Positions 37,495 through 46,512 are shown, numbered from the stretch's first letter. The stretch is 64,000 nt of DNA from JBBROS01 sp038229135 (GCA_038229135.1 JBBROS010000019.1:6932-70931), one strand, 5' to 3'. The notes: generated by a model not told the origin, from the sequence alone. Program-made: numbers and translations.

Positions 37495-38814
37495 CTAGAC
37501 GAACCCTTCCACCACGGCCGCTGGCGGCAGCCGCAAGACCTGGCCCGACTTGCGCGGCTTGGTCGCCCACCGCACCTGCCCCGGCGTGCCGCATGCACTG
37601 CACACGGCCTGCCAACCCGAGTGCTGCGTCCCGCACGCCTCGCACTGCCAATGCGGCTCCGGGGCGGCCTGCGCACCCCGGCGCAGCGCGTCCTGCTCGG
37701 CCGAGGCATCCCCCTCGGCATGCGCGATGTCGGCCAGCAACGCATACAACCGCTTGTCCGCGAGCCCCGCCTGCTGCGCCGTCCGCACATGCCGCTTCGC
37801 ATCGGCCACCAGGTCCGCCTCGAGCGCCGTCTGCGCGAGCAGGAGTGCGCTGGCGGGATGCGCCGCATTGGCCGAGATCAGCCCAGGGGCCCGCCGATAC
37901 CGCGCCGTGGCCCCCAGGGCCGGCGCAAGATAAGCCTCCGCCACGTCCGGATGCGGCAGCAACGCCCAGGCCCGGCGCAGCGTGTCCGTGGCCTGCCGCT
38001 CCTTGCCGGCCTTCAGCAGCCGCGTCGCATAGGCAACGGCCGCCGGCGCCAGCGACGGCTCCGCCTCCCAGGCCTGCTGCGCCAGCTTCAACGCCGCCGC
38101 CGGGTCCGTCTCGGCATCCGCTGCCGCCACGCCGAGCGCGGCCCGCATGCCGCGGTCATGCGTCTTGGCACCCTTGCCCAAAGGCGGCGAGAGCCGGAGC
38201 GCCTCGGCATACTGCCCCGTCCGCAACGCCAGGTGCCGCCGCTCCGTCCGCAACCACGCGGCGCCCGGGTGCGACGCCTCGGCCTGCTTCGCGAGGGCGG
38301 ATGCCGCCGCCCAATCCTCCTGAGCCATGGCCTGCCGCAGCAGCCCGCGCAGGCCGAGCAGCTTGCCATCGCCCCGCGCGGCCAGCTTCTTGTAAACGTC
38401 CGCCGCCGCATCCTCGCGCCCGGCCTGGCGCTCGGCCTGCGCCGTCATCAGCAGGGTCAGCGGGGTCTCGCCCAGCAGCCGCCGGCTCCGCTCCGCCTCG
38501 CGCCGCGCCAGCGAAACATCGTTGGCCGCCAGTGCCACCAGCGTCCGCGTCACGGCCGCATCGCCCCGCTTGCGGTTGCCCATGTGCCGCCGATGGCGCG
38601 CCACGCGCGGGATGCGGACCAGCGCCGCGATGGTTCGCAGAAGAACGTAAAGGACCAGGAACAGCACCGTCGCGAGCGTCAGCGCCACCGGCGTGCTCGT
38701 CTCGATCGTCGTCCCGGCGATGTTCGCCGACACCGTGCCCGGCAGTCCGGCCACCCACCACGCGCCCGCAACGCACAGCGCCGCAAGGACCACGAACCCG
38801 AACACGGTGCGCAT
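37495..38814 (-). CDS. hemY: HemY family TPR membrane protein with C-terminal zinc ribbon
   Basis: A 439-residue inner-membrane protein. Two N-terminal membrane segments (VFGFVVLAALCVAGAWWVAG; STPVALTLATVLFLVLYVLLR) are followed by tetratricopeptide-like repeats and a C-terminal WQCEACGTQHSGWQAVCSACG four-cysteine zinc ribbon. This is the alphaproteobacterial HemY-N type, located downstream of hemD and mitofilin; a role in heme synthesis is traditional but unproven, and it is not the protoporphyrinogen oxidase also called HemY. The start overlaps the mitofilin stop by one base (TGATG). Confidence 0.9.
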   Translation of the reverse strand: MRTVFGFVVLAALCVAGAWWVAGLPGTVSANIAGTTIETSTPVALTLATVLFLVLYVLLRTIAALVRIPRVARHRRHMGNRKRGDAAVTRTLVALAANDVSLARREAERSRRLLGETPLTLLMTAQAERQAGREDAAADVYKKLAARGDGKLLGLRGLLRQAMAQEDWAAASALAKQAEASHPGAAWLRTERRHLALRTGQYAEALRLSPPLGKGAKTHDRGMRAALGVAAADAETDPAAALKLAQQAWEAEPSLAPAAVAYATRLLKAGKERQATDTLRRAWALLPHPDVAEAYLAPALGATARYRRAPGLISANAAHPASALLLAQTALEADLVADAKRHVRTAQQAGLADKRLYALLADIAHAEGDASAEQDALRRGAQAAPEPHWQCEACGTQHSGWQAVCSACGTPGQVRWATKPRKSGQVLRLPPAAVVEGFV

Positions 38815-40028
38815 CAGGAACGACCCGCCAGGTCGGACAGCGCCGCCCGCGCATCCATCACGCCCCGGGCCTGGCCGACCCACTCCTCCATCGCCGCCCG
38901 CGCCGGGCCCTGCAGCCCGTCGAGCGCCTTCACGGCCCCGGCCAGGTCCCCGATCTCGAGGCGAGACCGCGCGGCGGCGATGGTGCCGCTGATCGGGTCG
39001 CCCAAGATGACGTTCTCGCCCTGACGCACCGTCACCGCCTGCTGCGCCCGCACCCACATGCGCGTGCCCAGCGACTGCCCGTCCGTGAGCGCCGGCTGGC
39101 TGGCGCGCCGGGCCGCCTCGGCAGCCGCCTCGAAGCGCTGCCGCAACACCGGCATCGTCGGCGGCGCCTGGCTCGCGAACCGCGCCAGGGCCGGCGGCGC
39201 GTTCGGGATGTCGCCCAACGCCTGCCCGGCCTCGAGCGCCCCCGCCGCCGCCTGCAGCCGCGTCGCGAGCTGAGACCGGTTGGCGATCGCCTGCATGCCG
39301 GACAGCGCCTGCTTGGCCGAGGCCTCGACGGCGGCCACCCGTGCCTCGAACTGATCGAGCTTCGCCTGGCTGGCCCGGCCCTGCTCCTCCACCTTCGCGC
39401 CCGCCGCCTGCACGGCCTGCTGCCCTGCCGCCTGGACCGCAGCCTGGGCCGCCTGGTTGGCCGCCGTGCCCTGCGCGGCCGCCTGCGCCACCGCGTCGTC
39501 CACCCGCTTGGCCAGCGCCGCCCCATCCTCGGCCGCCTTCGCCGCACCCTGGTCGAGCTTCTGCTGGATGGCCGAAACGTCCGGCGGCGCGCGGCCCTCG
39601 AGCGCGGCCAGGCGCTGTTCGAGCGGCGCCACGTCCACCGGGGCCGCCACGGGCCGCTTCTCCACCTCCGCCAGCCGCGCCACGAGCGGCGCCGGGTCCG
39701 GCACCGGCCGGGCCTCGAGCGTCCCGAGCCGGTTCGCCAATGCCGCCACCTGCTGCTGCAGCGTCGTGACCTGTGCCGCATCCTGCACGGCACCGCGGGG
39801 GGTGGCCGGGTTGCGCCAGATGTAGAAGAGTGCGCCGGCCAGCACGACGAAGCCAACGAGATACAGCAACGGCAACGCATCGAGCTTGCGGGCGGGCGGC
39901 GTCACCACCCTCGCACGATCCGGACCGGCGCCGGTCATCGTGCCGTTGGCAGGGCCCGGCCCGGTCGGCGAGCCGCCACTCGGCGGCATCACGGGCTTGG
40001 AGGACGGCTTCGAAGGTTCGTCGGTCAT
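38814..40028 (-). CDS. Mitofilin (Mic60)-like inner membrane protein
   Basis: A 404-residue protein: a disordered Pro/Gly-rich cytoplasmic N-terminus, one membrane segment (LDALPLLYLVGFVVLAGALFYIW), a long coiled coil rich in Ala/Gln/Glu (residues about 90-260), and a C-terminal helical domain (RQRFEAAAEAARRAS; GDLAGAVKALDGLQGPARAAMEEWVGQAR). This is the alphaproteobacterial Mic60 layout, the bacterial relative of the mitochondrial crista protein, and its usual place is between hemD and hemY. Both ends overlap neighbours by 1-4 bases. Confidence 0.88.
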   Translation of the reverse strand: MTDEPSKPSSKPVMPPSGGSPTGPGPANGTMTGAGPDRARVVTPPARKLDALPLLYLVGFVVLAGALFYIWRNPATPRGAVQDAAQVTTLQQQVAALANRLGTLEARPVPDPAPLVARLAEVEKRPVAAPVDVAPLEQRLAALEGRAPPDVSAIQQKLDQGAAKAAEDGAALAKRVDDAVAQAAAQGTAANQAAQAAVQAAGQQAVQAAGAKVEEQGRASQAKLDQFEARVAAVEASAKQALSGMQAIANRSQLATRLQAAAGALEAGQALGDIPNAPPALARFASQAPPTMPVLRQRFEAAAEAARRASQPALTDGQSLGTRMWVRAQQAVTVRQGENVILGDPISGTIAAARSRLEIGDLAGAVKALDGLQGPARAAMEEWVGQARGVMDARAALSDLAGRS

Positions 40029-40732
40029 AGGAGCGCCAGCATCTCGTCCAAAGTGGGGGCTAATGACACACGGACCCGCCCCCAGGGCAAGGGGGCGAGT
40101 GCCGCCGCGGCCGGCTGGCCGATGCACAGCGCCTCCACCCCAGCCAGGGCCGGGTGCAGGGGCACGGGCAGGATACGCACGAAGGTAGCCGCCGTTTCGG
40201 CCGAAAGGAACAACGCCGCCCGCAGCGCCCCGGCCTCGAGCGCCGCCCGCGCCGCGTCGGGCAGCCGCGCCACGGGCCGCGCCGCATAGGCCACCCGGCG
40301 CACCACCCGATAGCCGAGCCCTCGCAGCTGGGCCGCCAGCGCCTGCCCCTGCCCCCGCCCCGTTGCCAGCAGCAGCGCCGCCCCGGGCCTGACGCTGCAC
40401 TGCACCAGCCGGACCAGGTCCGCGGCGTCCCCGCCGGCGCTCAGCACCTGCGAGAACCCGGCCGCCCGCGCCCGTTCCGCGGTGACGTCGCCCACGGCCA
40501 GCAGCAGCCTGGGGCCGGGGGCCAGCGCCGCCAGCGCGTTCCCGCTCGTCACCAGCACCGCCTCCGCAGACACGGCCCGGATCGTCGCCACCCGCACCCG
40601 CAGCATCGGCGCCACCACCGGCTCCCACCCCAGCGCCCGGACCCTCGCCGCCGTCGCCGCCGCCTCGGCTGCCGGACGCGTGATCAACACCGCGTGACGG
40701 TCTCGAGGGAGGGTGGGCTGGGCAGGGTGCAT
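40025..40732 (-). CDS. hemD: Uroporphyrinogen-III synthase HemD
   Basis: A 235-residue enzyme that closes hydroxymethylbilane to uroporphyrinogen III. The start MHPAQPTLPRDRHAVLITRPAAEAAATAARVRALGWEPVVAPML is typical of the family. Middle signs are EAVLVTSGNALAALAP and LLAVGDVTAERARAAGFSQV; the C-terminus has ALFLSAETAATFVR and EALCIGQPAAAAL. HemD is poorly conserved, but the position ahead of mitofilin and hemY supports it. The divergent tsaD starts only 24 bases away, and no hemC lies between them. Confidence 0.92.
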   Translation of the reverse strand: MHPAQPTLPRDRHAVLITRPAAEAAATAARVRALGWEPVVAPMLRVRVATIRAVSAEAVLVTSGNALAALAPGPRLLLAVGDVTAERARAAGFSQVLSAGGDAADLVRLVQCSVRPGAALLLATGRGQGQALAAQLRGLGYRVVRRVAYAARPVARLPDAARAALEAGALRAALFLSAETAATFVRILPVPLHPALAGVEALCIGQPAAAALAPLPWGRVRVSLAPTLDEMLALL

Positions 40733-40756
40733 CGCGCCGTCGTATGGGATCGCCGC

Positions 40757-41803
40757 ATGAACGGGAACCCCACAGGTCCGGTGCTGGGTCTCGAAACCTC
40801 CTGCGACGAGACGGCGGCCGCCGTGCTCTCGCCCGAGGGCGCCATCCTCGCCGAGGCCGTGCTCAGCCAGCGCGAGCACGCCCGCTTCGGCGGCGTGGTG
40901 CCCGAGGTCGCGGCCCGCGCCCACCTCGCCCACCTGCCCGGCCTGGTGCGGCAAGTGCTGGCCGAGGCCGGCACCATGCCGTCCGCCCTGGGCGGCATCG
41001 GCGCCAGCGCCGGGCCGGGGCTGATCGGGGGCCTCATCGTGGGCGCCGGCTTCGCCAAGGGCATGGCGCTCGCCCACGGCCTGCCCTTCGTCGCCGTGAA
41101 CCACCTCGAGGCGCACGCCCTCACCGCCCGCCTGCCGGGCCTGGTGCCGGACGGTGCGCCCTTCCCCTACCTCCTGCTCCTGCTCTCCGGCGGCCACTGC
41201 CAATGCGTGGCCGTCGAAGGCGTCGGCCGCCACCGGCGCCTGGGCTCCACCATCGATGACGCGGTAGGCGAGGCCTTCGACAAGGTGGGTAAACTCCTCG
41301 GCCTCCCCTGGCCCGGCGGCCCGGCGCTCGAGCGCCTCGCTGCCCACGGGACGCCCTCGCACGAGCCGTTCCCTCGTCCCCTCCGCGGCCGCCCGGGCTG
41401 CGACTTCAGCTTCTCGGGCCTGAAAACGGCCGTAGCGCACCGCATCGCCGCCTTGCCCTCGGGCGCCCTCCCGCATGCTCAGGCGGCCGACATCGCCGCC
41501 GGGTTCCAGGCGGCGGTCGCCGAGGTGCTGGCCGACCGCGCCACCCACGCGCTGGCCATGATGCCCGAGGCCCGCCTCCTCGTCGTTGCCGGAGGGGTCG
41601 CCGCCAACGCCGCCATCCGCGCCGCCCTCGCCCGCACCGCCGCGGCCGCCGGCGTCACCCTCGTCGCCCCGCCCATCCGCCTTTGCACGGACAACGCCGT
41701 CATGGTCGCCTGGGCCGCCATCGAGCGCCTTCGCCTGGGCCTGACGGACCCGCTCGACACCGCCCCGCGCCCCCGCTGGCCCCTTTCCGAGCTCGCCGCA
41801 TGA
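40757..41803 (+). CDS. tsaD: tRNA N6-adenosine threonylcarbamoyltransferase TsaD
   Basis: A 348-residue ASKHA-fold protein that, with TsaB/TsaE, installs t6A at position 37 of ANN-decoding tRNAs. Visible: LGLETSCDETAAAVL, GGVVPEVAARAH, the iron-binding VNHLEAHAL, LLLLSGGHCQCV, GEAFDKVGKLLGLP and VAGGVAANAAIR. ATG 40757 fits the family N-terminus. Its stop overlaps the start of rlmJ. The tsaD-hemD divergon is typical of alphaproteobacteria. Confidence 0.97.
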   Translation: MNGNPTGPVLGLETSCDETAAAVLSPEGAILAEAVLSQREHARFGGVVPEVAARAHLAHLPGLVRQVLAEAGTMPSALGGIGASAGPGLIGGLIVGAGFAKGMALAHGLPFVAVNHLEAHALTARLPGLVPDGAPFPYLLLLLSGGHCQCVAVEGVGRHRRLGSTIDDAVGEAFDKVGKLLGLPWPGGPALERLAAHGTPSHEPFPRPLRGRPGCDFSFSGLKTAVAHRIAALPSGALPHAQAADIAAGFQAAVAEVLADRATHALAMMPEARLLVVAGGVAANAAIRAALARTAAAAGVTLVAPPIRLCTDNAVMVAWAAIERLRLGLTDPLDTAPRPRWPLSELAA

Positions 41804-42606
41804 ACTACCGCCATGCCTTCCACGCCGGCAACTTCGCCGACTGCATGAAGCACGCCCTGCTGCTGAGCCTGCTCGGCCTGCTCACCCGCAAGCCTACCCC
41901 ACTCTTCGTGCTCGACACCCATGCCGGCATCGGCAGCTACGACCTCATGGGCGCCGCCCAGCGCACCGGCGAGTGGAAGCAGGGCATCGCCCGCCTCATC
42001 CCCCCCACCCCACCACTCGTGCCGTTCGTCAGCCTCATCGAGCGCGTCGGCCTCTACCCCGGCTCCCCCCGCATCATCCGCGCCCGCCTCCGCCCCGGCG
42101 ACGCCCTCGCCTGCTGCGAGCTGCACCCGGAGGACGCAGCCACCCTCCGCGCCGCGTTCCGCAACGAGCCGCAAGTGGCCGTGCACCACCGCGACGGCTA
42201 CGAGGCCGTACGCGCCCTCCTGCCCCCACCGCAACGCCGCGGCCTCGTGCTGATCGACCCGCCCTACGAGGCGCCCGGCGAGCTCGACCGCGTGGTGCAG
42301 GCCCTGCAGGACGGCGCCGCCCGCTTCAACCACGGCGTGTATGCCGCCTGGTACCCCATCAAGCACCGCAGCCCTGTCACCGCCTTCCACCTCGCCATAC
42401 AGGCTACCGGGCTCACGGACGTCATCGCCGCCGAGCTCTGGCTGCGCGAGCCCACGGACCCCGACCGCCTCAACGGCTGTGGCCTGATCATCCGCAACCC
42501 GCCTTACGGGTTCGACGCCGAAGCCGCCCCGATCCTCGGTGCCCTCCGCGACACCCTGGGCGAGGCGGGTGCCGGCGCCGACCTGATCCGCCTGACCGAT
42601 GAGTAG
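41800..42606 (+). CDS. rlmJ: 23S rRNA (adenine2030-N6)-methyltransferase RlmJ
   Basis: A 268-residue SAM-dependent methyltransferase. Visible: MNYRHAFHAGNFADCMKHAL (family N-terminus), LDTHAGIGSYDL (SAM-binding loop), and the catalytic motif VLIDPPYEAPGEL (DPPY). The C-terminal NGCGLIIRNPPYGFDAEA is also conserved. ATG 41800 overlaps the tsaD stop by 4 bases. RlmJ modifies A2030 of 23S rRNA in E. coli. Confidence 0.95.
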   Translation: MNYRHAFHAGNFADCMKHALLLSLLGLLTRKPTPLFVLDTHAGIGSYDLMGAAQRTGEWKQGIARLIPPTPPLVPFVSLIERVGLYPGSPRIIRARLRPGDALACCELHPEDAATLRAAFRNEPQVAVHHRDGYEAVRALLPPPQRRGLVLIDPPYEAPGELDRVVQALQDGAARFNHGVYAAWYPIKHRSPVTAFHLAIQATGLTDVIAAELWLREPTDPDRLNGCGLIIRNPPYGFDAEAAPILGALRDTLGEAGAGADLIRLTDE

Positions 42607-42645
42607 GTGGGGCGATGACCGGTGGAAGGGTGACACACGCCTCCT

Positions 42646-42698
42646 TCCCCCCTCCCCTAGCGCCTCCTCCCCTCGCGGAAGGGGCCGGGAGAGGGCGA
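42646..42698. repeat. GC-rich inverted repeat, related to the element at 5528
   Basis: CCCCCCTCCCC ... CCTCCCCTCGCGG with AAGGGGCCGGGAGAGGG forms a strong hairpin just downstream of rlmJ. Similar in pattern to the terminator-like element after the PspA gene. Confidence 0.5.
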
Positions 42699-42747
42699 AC
42701 CGCGTGCGCACCCGTCTCATGTTTGCAGGAACTCGTCGGACGGCCAC

Positions 42748-42846
42748 GACTTGCCACTGTTCACGACAGACGGACGAAAGAACCTCGAGAGGTTTTGGCA
42801 TTACCTTCGCAAGCTGGTGCGTGACTGGTTCGACGCCGACCGATGA
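42748..42846 (+). other. Coding-like fragment ending in an ATGA overlap with gpsA
   Basis: The frame ending at TGA 42844-42846 reads DLPLFTTDGRKNLERFWHYL then RKLVRDWFDADR. It has an amphipathic, protein-like composition, but no ATG or GTG is in frame before it (TTG 42751 is possible), and it begins just after the GC-rich hairpin. The bases are less GC-rich than in the neighbours. Its stop overlaps the gpsA ATG (ATGA). It may be the 3' remnant of a lost gene or a short leader peptide coupled to gpsA. I do not recognise the family. Confidence 0.35.
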
Positions 42847-43781
42847 ATGACGTCGTCATCCTGGGCGCCGGAGCCTGGGGCACGGCCCTGGCCCTCCAGG
42901 CCCACCGCGCCGGAGCCCGCACCACGCTCGTGCTCCGCACGCCGTTCGAGGGCCGCAACAACCCCCGCCTCCCAGCCCATCCCCTGCCCGGCGCCATCAC
43001 GCTCACCCCCGTCTGCCCGCCCGAGGCCGCGCTGGTCGTCGTCGCCATCCCCATGCAGTCCCTCCGCGCCGCCTTGCTGAGCAATATCCCCCGCGGCCCG
43101 CTCCTCCTCTGCGTCAAGGGCCTCGAGACAGGCACCGGCCTCCTCCCGCTCGAGCTCGCCGCCCTCCTCCACCCAGCCCGGCCCGCCGCGATCCTCACCG
43201 GGCCCAACTTCGCGCATGAAATCGCCGCCGGCCTCCCCGCCGCCGCCGTGCTCGCCGGCGACGCCCCCCTCCGCGCCCAGGCCGCCGAGCGCCTCGGCAG
43301 CGCCGCCTTCCGCCTGTACGGCAACGAGGACCCGGTCGGCGCCCAGCTCGGGGGAGCGGCCAAGAACGTCATCGCCATCGCAGCCGGGGCGGTGATGGGC
43401 GCCGGCCTCGGCGAGAACGCCCGCGCAGCACTCATTACACGCAGCCTCGCCGAACTCTCCCGCCTCGTCGTCGCCGAGGGCGGGCGCGCCGAAACCGTCG
43501 CCGGCCTCTCCGGCCTCGGCGACCTCCTCCTCACCTGCACCGGGGCCGCCAGCCGCAACTACCGCCTGGGCCTCGCGCTCGGCCGCGGGCAACCCCTGCC
43601 CGAAGCCCTCGCCGCCAGCGCCGGCGTTGTCGAAGGCGTCACCACGGCCCCCGCCCTCCTGGCCCGCGCCGGCGCCGTCGACATGCCCGTCTGTGCCGCC
43701 GTCGCCGGCCTGCTCGCCGGCCATACCACCCTCGGGCAGGCCATGGCCGCCCTCCTCTCCCGCCCTACACGAGACGAGTAG
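42843..43781 (+). CDS. gpsA: NAD(P)-dependent glycerol-3-phosphate dehydrogenase
   Basis: A 312-residue enzyme that makes sn-glycerol 3-phosphate for phospholipids. Visible: VILGAGAWGTALALQAHRAG (Rossmann GxGxWG), LLCVKGLETGTG, LTGPNFAHEIAAGLPAA, GAAKNVIAIAAGAVMGAGLGENARAALITR (catalytic Lys) and SGLGDLLLTCTGAASRNYRLG. The ATG at 42843 overlaps the stop of a short upstream coding-like fragment. Its stop overlaps the GTG of murJ by one base. Confidence 0.97.
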   Translation: MNDVVILGAGAWGTALALQAHRAGARTTLVLRTPFEGRNNPRLPAHPLPGAITLTPVCPPEAALVVVAIPMQSLRAALLSNIPRGPLLLCVKGLETGTGLLPLELAALLHPARPAAILTGPNFAHEIAAGLPAAAVLAGDAPLRAQAAERLGSAAFRLYGNEDPVGAQLGGAAKNVIAIAAGAVMGAGLGENARAALITRSLAELSRLVVAEGGRAETVAGLSGLGDLLLTCTGAASRNYRLGLALGRGQPLPEALAASAGVVEGVTTAPALLARAGAVDMPVCAAVAGLLAGHTTLGQAMAALLSRPTRDE

Positions 43782-45322
43782 TGCTCAAGGGCTTCGTCAC
43801 CGTCGGCGCATGGACCATGGGCAGCCGGCTTGCCGGCTTCGTCCGGGACATGCTCATCGCCAGCCTCGCCGGCACAGGCCCGGTTGCCGATGCCTTCTTC
43901 ATCGCGCTCCGCGTGCCCAACCTGTTCCGCCGCCTGTTCGGCGAGGGCGCGTTCAACGCCGCCTTCGTGCCCGAGTTCAGCGGCATCCTCGCCCGCGACG
44001 GCACCGCCCAGGCCCGGCAGTTCGCGCAGGAAGCCATCGCCGTCATGGCCTTCTGGCTCCTGCTGCTCGTGGTGGCCGGCGAGGTCTTCATGCCGCAGCT
44101 CATGGCGCTGCTCACCCCGGGGTTCGCGGACGTGCCGGGCAAGCAGGCGCTCACCATCGAGCTGGCGCGCATCACCTTCCCTTACGTGTTCCTCATCTGC
44201 CTCGCGGCCCTGCTCTCGGGCGTGCTGAACGGGCTCGACCGTTTTGCCGCCGCCGCCGCCGCACCGCTCGTGTTCAACGCCGTCAGCATCGCGGCCATGC
44301 TCGGCCTCACGCCGTTCCTGCCCAGCGTCGGCCACGCGCTCGCCTGGGGCGTCACGGTGTCCGGCGTGCTGCAGCTGGCCCTCCTCGCCTGGGCCGTGCG
44401 CCGCGCCGGCATGGCGCTGCACGTGCCCCGCCCGCGCCTCACGCCCCGCATGCGCGTGCTGCTGCGCCGCATGGGCCCCGGCCTGATCGGCGCCGGGGTC
44501 ACGCAGCTGAACCTCAGTGTGGACATCTGGATCGTGAGTTACCTGCCCCCGGGCTCGGCCGCCGTGCTGAACTACGCCGACCGCGTGAACCAGCTCCCCC
44601 TCGGCGTCATCGGCACCGCGGTCGGTACGGCGCTGCTGCCGCTGCTGTCCCGCCAGGTCCGCACTGGGGAGGACGCGCAGGCCATCGGCACCCTCAACCG
44701 CGCGACCGAGCTCACCCTCGCCCTCACGCTGCCCGCCGCCGTGGCGCTCGCCATCGCCGGATATCCCATCATGCTCGTGCTGTTCGGCCGGGGCGCGTTC
44801 GACGCCACGGCCGCCACCCTCAGCGCGCAGTCGCTCGCCGCCTACGCCTTCGGCCTGCCCGCCTTCGTGCTGCTCAAGGTGTTCGTGCCCGCCTTCTTCG
44901 CCCGCGGCGACACCTCCGCCCCCGTCCGCATCGGCCTCGTCGCCATCGGCCTCAACCTGGTCCTCAACCTGCTCTTCATGACCCCCCTCCAACACATGGG
45001 CCCGGCGCTGGCCACCAGCGTGTCCGCCCTCTTCAACGTCCTCGCCCTGGCCATCCTGCTGGCCCGGCGCGGCCACTTCACCCTCGACCCCCGCCTCCGC
45101 CGCCGCCTCCCCCGCATCGCCGTCGCCGCCGCCGCCATGGGCGCCGCCCTCGCCCTGCTCCTCCCACCCCTCGCCCCCTGGTTCGCCCTCGAATACGTCC
45201 GCTGGGCCGCCCTCGCCGGCCTCGTCACCGCCGGCGCCGCCACCTACGCCGCCACCGGCCAACTCATCGGCGCGTTCAGCCTGCGGGACCTGCTGGCGCT
45301 GCTGCGCCGCCGGGGGGCTTAG
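43781..45322 (+). CDS. murJ: Lipid II flippase MurJ
   Basis: A 513-residue MOP-superfamily membrane protein with about 13-14 segments. Visible: GSRLAGFVRDMLIASLAGTGPVADAFFIALRVPNLFRRLFGEGAFNAAFVP, the typical MviN/MurJ N-terminus, then NYADRVNQLPLGVIGTAVGTALLPLLSR and FGLPAFVLLKVFVPAFFARGDT. It flips lipid II for peptidoglycan synthesis. The start is GTG 43781, one base overlapping gpsA. In many alphaproteobacteria murJ is followed directly by trpS; here about 2.4 kb of foreign-looking DNA separates them. Confidence 0.96.
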   Translation: MLKGFVTVGAWTMGSRLAGFVRDMLIASLAGTGPVADAFFIALRVPNLFRRLFGEGAFNAAFVPEFSGILARDGTAQARQFAQEAIAVMAFWLLLLVVAGEVFMPQLMALLTPGFADVPGKQALTIELARITFPYVFLICLAALLSGVLNGLDRFAAAAAAPLVFNAVSIAAMLGLTPFLPSVGHALAWGVTVSGVLQLALLAWAVRRAGMALHVPRPRLTPRMRVLLRRMGPGLIGAGVTQLNLSVDIWIVSYLPPGSAAVLNYADRVNQLPLGVIGTAVGTALLPLLSRQVRTGEDAQAIGTLNRATELTLALTLPAAVALAIAGYPIMLVLFGRGAFDATAATLSAQSLAAYAFGLPAFVLLKVFVPAFFARGDTSAPVRIGLVAIGLNLVLNLLFMTPLQHMGPALATSVSALFNVLALAILLARRGHFTLDPRLRRRLPRIAVAAAAMGAALALLLPPLAPWFALEYVRWAALAGLVTAGAATYAATGQLIGAFSLRDLLALLRRRGA

Positions 45323-45464
45323 TTTCCGCTTCCGTTCTCCCTCGCCATGCAGAGCGGGCTTTATGAGGTAACGGCGCCCAGCTCGATCATGACGTCGCGA
45401 CGCGAGCGGACCCTTGCGCCATGCGACCCTCGCATCGAAACGAGGAACTCGGACAAAGAACATA

Positions 45465-45492
45465 TTGCCAACTTTGGCCGATGAAGTATAGG
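45465..45492 (+). promoter_or_regulatory. Putative sigma-70 promoter of the toxin-like gene
   Basis: TTGCCA (45465-45470), a 16-base spacer and TATAGG (45487-45492), 29 bases before the GTG start. The stretch is clearly less GC-rich than the chromosome around it. This is the best match in the 198 bases after murJ; evidence is by consensus only. Confidence 0.4.
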
Positions 45493-45520
45493 TATTTCGT
45501 CCTTCGGAAGGAGGACGGCG

Positions 45521-46501
45521 GTGAGTTGGATCGATCAAGGAAGGCAGTGGCACGGATGGTTCGGGCACGGCACGGCAGCAGGTGTGGCCTCGAGCGAGTT
45601 CAAGGCCCGCGCGTTCGCGATCGTGAACTTTGCTGCGAGCGACATTCCGAGCAGGGACAAGTCGGCGTTTCCGCTGGACAAGACGACGGAGGTTCTGCGA
45701 AATTTTGCCTCGGTTATGGCGGCAGACGCCGGGTTGGCGCCAAACGACTTCCGCCTCCGCTTCTTCCGCGCCTCGTTCGATCCGGTGGATGCCTGGACGA
45801 TCCAGACGGTCATGCGCGACATCGCTGCGGCGGACACCCACTCCGAGCTCGTCCGATCGGGCCAGGACCTGGCCACGACGATCGAGGCGCACGGCCCGGC
45901 CGAGTGGACCCGGCTGCTGGACACGGCCGTCGCACAGCTCGCGCCAGCCCCGCCCGCCGCAATGGCGAGCGGCGAGGCGAAGGTGGAGCTAGCAAAGTAC
46001 TCCATTCCCCGTGGGCCGTTCCCGCTCCCGCTGCCGCTGCCGCCCGTTGTCATCCCGGGCACGCGCGAAAATCGAGCGCTGACGGATTCGACGATCCAGG
46101 GGATTCGCAAGCTCGGCAGCGCAATTGGCGGCTTGTTCGAGAGCAAGCCGCGCGACCCGGAGGAGGACGAGGATGAGAACCGGCGGCGCAGACCACCCGG
46201 CGTCCGTCCCAAGTCACCGGAACCAGCCGGGGCAGCGGGCCAGGAAGGGGAGACACGCGACAAGCCGCCGCCTGGCTCAAAGCCTATCGATCAGACGCAG
46301 TGGTCAGGCGACCACCAAGAGATCAAGCGCGGTATTGGTGCGAAAGGAGCGGACGACGTGCGTATCTCGCCGGATGGAGACGTGTGGGCCAAGAAGCCAG
46401 ACGGAAGCTGGACCAATCACAACGCCGCCGGCGCTTACACTGAGTCCGGCACGCCCTCTGGCAGGACGGGCGCGGAACGCGACAGCCGGCCAGAGCGATA
46501 A
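45521..46501 (+). CDS. Candidate polymorphic toxin: unknown N-terminal region, Pro-rich linker, short C-terminal toxin-like domain
   Basis: A 326-residue protein. AAGGAGG stands 6 bases before GTG 45521. Residues 1-145 (MSWIDQGRQWHGWFGHG ... EFKARAFAIVNFAASDIP) look globular, with no signal peptide or membrane segment and no family I recognise. Residues 162-180 are a proline-rich linker (SIPRGPFPLPLPLPP); residues 205-258 are charged and disordered. Residues 261-326 read WSGDHQEIKRGIGAKGADDV, then RISPDGDVWAKKPDGSWTNH and NAAGAYTESGTPSGRTG, which resemble the C-terminal tips of polymorphic toxins (I think of the type 24 group, from memory). The next gene is DUF4279-like, 11 bases after the stop, and decayed pieces of the same tip lie beyond it. 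The target and delivery route are unknown. GC content is lower than in the flanks, which suggests transfer. Confidence 0.7.
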   Translation: MSWIDQGRQWHGWFGHGTAAGVASSEFKARAFAIVNFAASDIPSRDKSAFPLDKTTEVLRNFASVMAADAGLAPNDFRLRFFRASFDPVDAWTIQTVMRDIAAADTHSELVRSGQDLATTIEAHGPAEWTRLLDTAVAQLAPAPPAAMASGEAKVELAKYSIPRGPFPLPLPLPPVVIPGTRENRALTDSTIQGIRKLGSAIGGLFESKPRDPEEDEDENRRRRPPGVRPKSPEPAGAAGQEGETRDKPPPGSKPIDQTQWSGDHQEIKRGIGAKGADDVRISPDGDVWAKKPDGSWTNHNAAGAYTESGTPSGRTGAERDSRPER

Positions 46502-46512
46502 AGGAATTGTTT

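Noticed and set aside
45521..46501. Insertion sequence or prophage gene as the explanation of the murJ-trpS island
   Set aside because: No transposase, integrase, terminal inverted repeat or target duplication could be seen; gene content fits a toxin-immunity module instead.
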